Origin: Gautieria morchelliformis
Taxonomy: Eukaryota; Basidiomycota; Agaricomycetes; Gomphales; Gomphaceae
Length of the DNA stretch: 64,000 nt
Assembly (NCBI GenBank): GCA_015179125.1
Contig: WHVA01000498.1
Coordinates: 16,988 to 80,987, forward strand
Direction of reading: 5' to 3'
How positions within the stretch are numbered: the stretch's first letter is position 1; each line of letters opens with the position of its first letter. A program made the translations under genes and the position numbers. Positions 63,288 through 64,000 of this stretch are shown here, piece by piece. The notes beneath the pieces are model-generated. The model saw only the letters and a program-made list of their open reading frames with translations, was not told the DNA's origin and searched no databases.

Positions 63288-64000
63288 TCATAGAGCAGTC
63301 AAAGGTCCTGGCTTGGCCGGGTAAGATTTGTGGAAGTCAGTGACCAGCTCCGAGGCATGATCGAGCTCGGAAGCGAGGATCCACGAGGTTTCTTCGTCGG
63401 TACCTTCGTAACCAGTCCACCTAACAAGATAGAGTAACTTGCAGCTCTTGCGTCTATTATCGATCTTCGAGTCGAGGATTTCGGAAACCTCGAACTCAGG
63501 TTCGCCGTCGATAACGATTGGGGGCGGAGGCGGCTGAACTCGGTTCGGGATGGTGTTGGGCAAGGCTGGTTCGAGCATAGATACGTGGAATACTGGATGG
63601 ACTGAATGCATGTGTTCTGGAAGTCGAAGGGTGAAGGAGTGAGTACCCGCTCGGGAAATGATCTCAAAAGGCCCCAAGAACTTCTCAGCGAGCTTTTTGG
63701 TAGGGCGAGTCGTTCTGAAGTACTGTGCCTTCACAAAGGCGAGGGATCCTACTTGGAAATCAGGAGCGGGTTTGCAACGAACATCGGCCGAGGCTTGGTA
63801 GGTCTTCTGAGCCTCGAGGATGGCGCGGTGAAGTTCTTGGTGAAGCTTGTCCAGGTCAACCACGAAGTCTCGAGCTCGTGCCGAGCTGAGATCGCGCTCG
63901 GGGTGAACTGCGAGGTTCGGATGGTAACCCTTATTAGCAAAGAAGGGGGATATGCCGGTGGTTGCGCTAGGCGCATTGTTGTAGGCAAACTCGGCTAGGG
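63288..64000 (-). CDS. gypsy-3 integrase C-terminus with chromodomain (partial)
   Basis: The frame is open from the window edge to a TGA at 63290-63288. It begins in the integrase core end (FAYNNAPSATTGISPFFANK), continues through the GPF/Y module (KLAEKFLGPFEIISRAGTHS, LPEHMHSVHPVFHVSMLEP) and ends with a chromodomain (FEVSEILDSK ... LYLVRWTGYEGTDEETSW). The GPF/Y module and chromodomain define Ty3 chromoviruses; the chromodomain is thought to tether integration to heterochromatic histone marks. No defect is visible in the part seen. The upstream domains lie outside the window. Confidence 0.9.
   Translation of the reverse strand, partial: LAEFAYNNAPSATTGISPFFANKGYHPNLAVHPERDLSSARARDFVVDLDKLHQELHRAILEAQKTYQASADVRCKPAPDFQVGSLAFVKAQYFRTTRPTKKLAEKFLGPFEIISRAGTHSFTLRLPEHMHSVHPVFHVSMLEPALPNTIPNRVQPPPPPIVIDGEPEFEVSEILDSKIDNRRKSCKLLYLVRWTGYEGTDEETSWILASELDHASELVTDFHKSYPAKPGPLTAL

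Larger units (their letters stand above)
61337..64000 (-). mobile_element. Ty3/gypsy chromovirus gypsy-3, 3' end
   Basis: On the minus strand the window contains the integrase C-terminus with chromodomain, a 1.39-kb region carrying an oppositely oriented gene, a purine tract (AAGGAGGGGATAC, 61909-61897) and the 3' LTR. The rest of the element lies beyond 64000, so integrity and target duplication cannot be judged. Confidence 0.82.

Overview
The window looks like a repeat-rich stretch of a mushroom-forming basidiomycete (Agaricomycete) chromosome. This is inferred from five host genes with many short introns (about 45-70 nt) and from the mix of Ty1/copia, chromodomain Ty3/gypsy, Tad-like LINE and hAT elements. 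It is not a bacterial or organellar sequence. I saw no rRNA, tRNA or CRISPR features.

Region 1 (1-34129) is almost entirely nested retrotransposons. From left to right it holds: an inverted pair of LTRs (family LTR1) inside an LTR of a second family (LTR2) inside a LINE; copia-A (2188-7421, decayed); the 5' half of gypsy-1 (7422-10127); copia-B (10128-15386, minus strand, intact 1414-codon polyprotein, LTRs differing at one site); the 3' part of a different element, gypsy-2 (15387-19443), with an extra 655-codon ORF between its chromodomain integrase and 3' LTR; copia-C (19444-24934), carrying a solo LTR1; a 1.35 kb gap with short repeats; and copia-D (26289-34129, minus strand), with LTRs of only 91 and 101 bp, a perfect 5-bp target duplication and two solo LTR2 insertions, each with its own target duplication.

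Region 2 (34130-41870) has no recognisable host gene. It contains a minisatellite split by a divergent LTR1-like element, a 1.78-kb hAT-type element with an 8-bp target duplication and a nested solo LTR1, and a GC-rich minisatellite carrying a 212-bp hAT MITE.

Region 3 (41989-52521) is a gene island of five spliced genes that I could model with intact reading frames: a metacaspase-like peptidase (301 aa, +), a bHLH transcription factor (639 aa, -), a fucose-permease-like MFS transporter (462 aa, -), a PITH-domain protein (211 aa, +) and a zinc alcohol dehydrogenase (355 aa, +). Four of their introns are best explained as GC-AG introns. They do not form an obvious pathway or cluster.

Region 4 (52522-64000) returns to repeats: a 105-120 bp minisatellite, copia-E (55154-60000) with one frameshift and one stop, and the 3' end of a minus-strand Ty3 chromovirus (gypsy-3). 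Between gypsy-3 pol and its 3' LTR lies a three-exon gene in the opposite orientation, encoding a protein with two C-x2-C-x6-C motifs, a coiled coil and an acidic tail.

The most novel signals are the two different accessory genes placed between pol and the 3' LTR in two Ty3 elements, the very short copia-D LTRs, a shared internal-tRNAiMet-type primer site in all five copia elements (with Gag starting inside it in two), and a decay signature in which every in-frame stop I found is TGA, mostly where arginine is expected.
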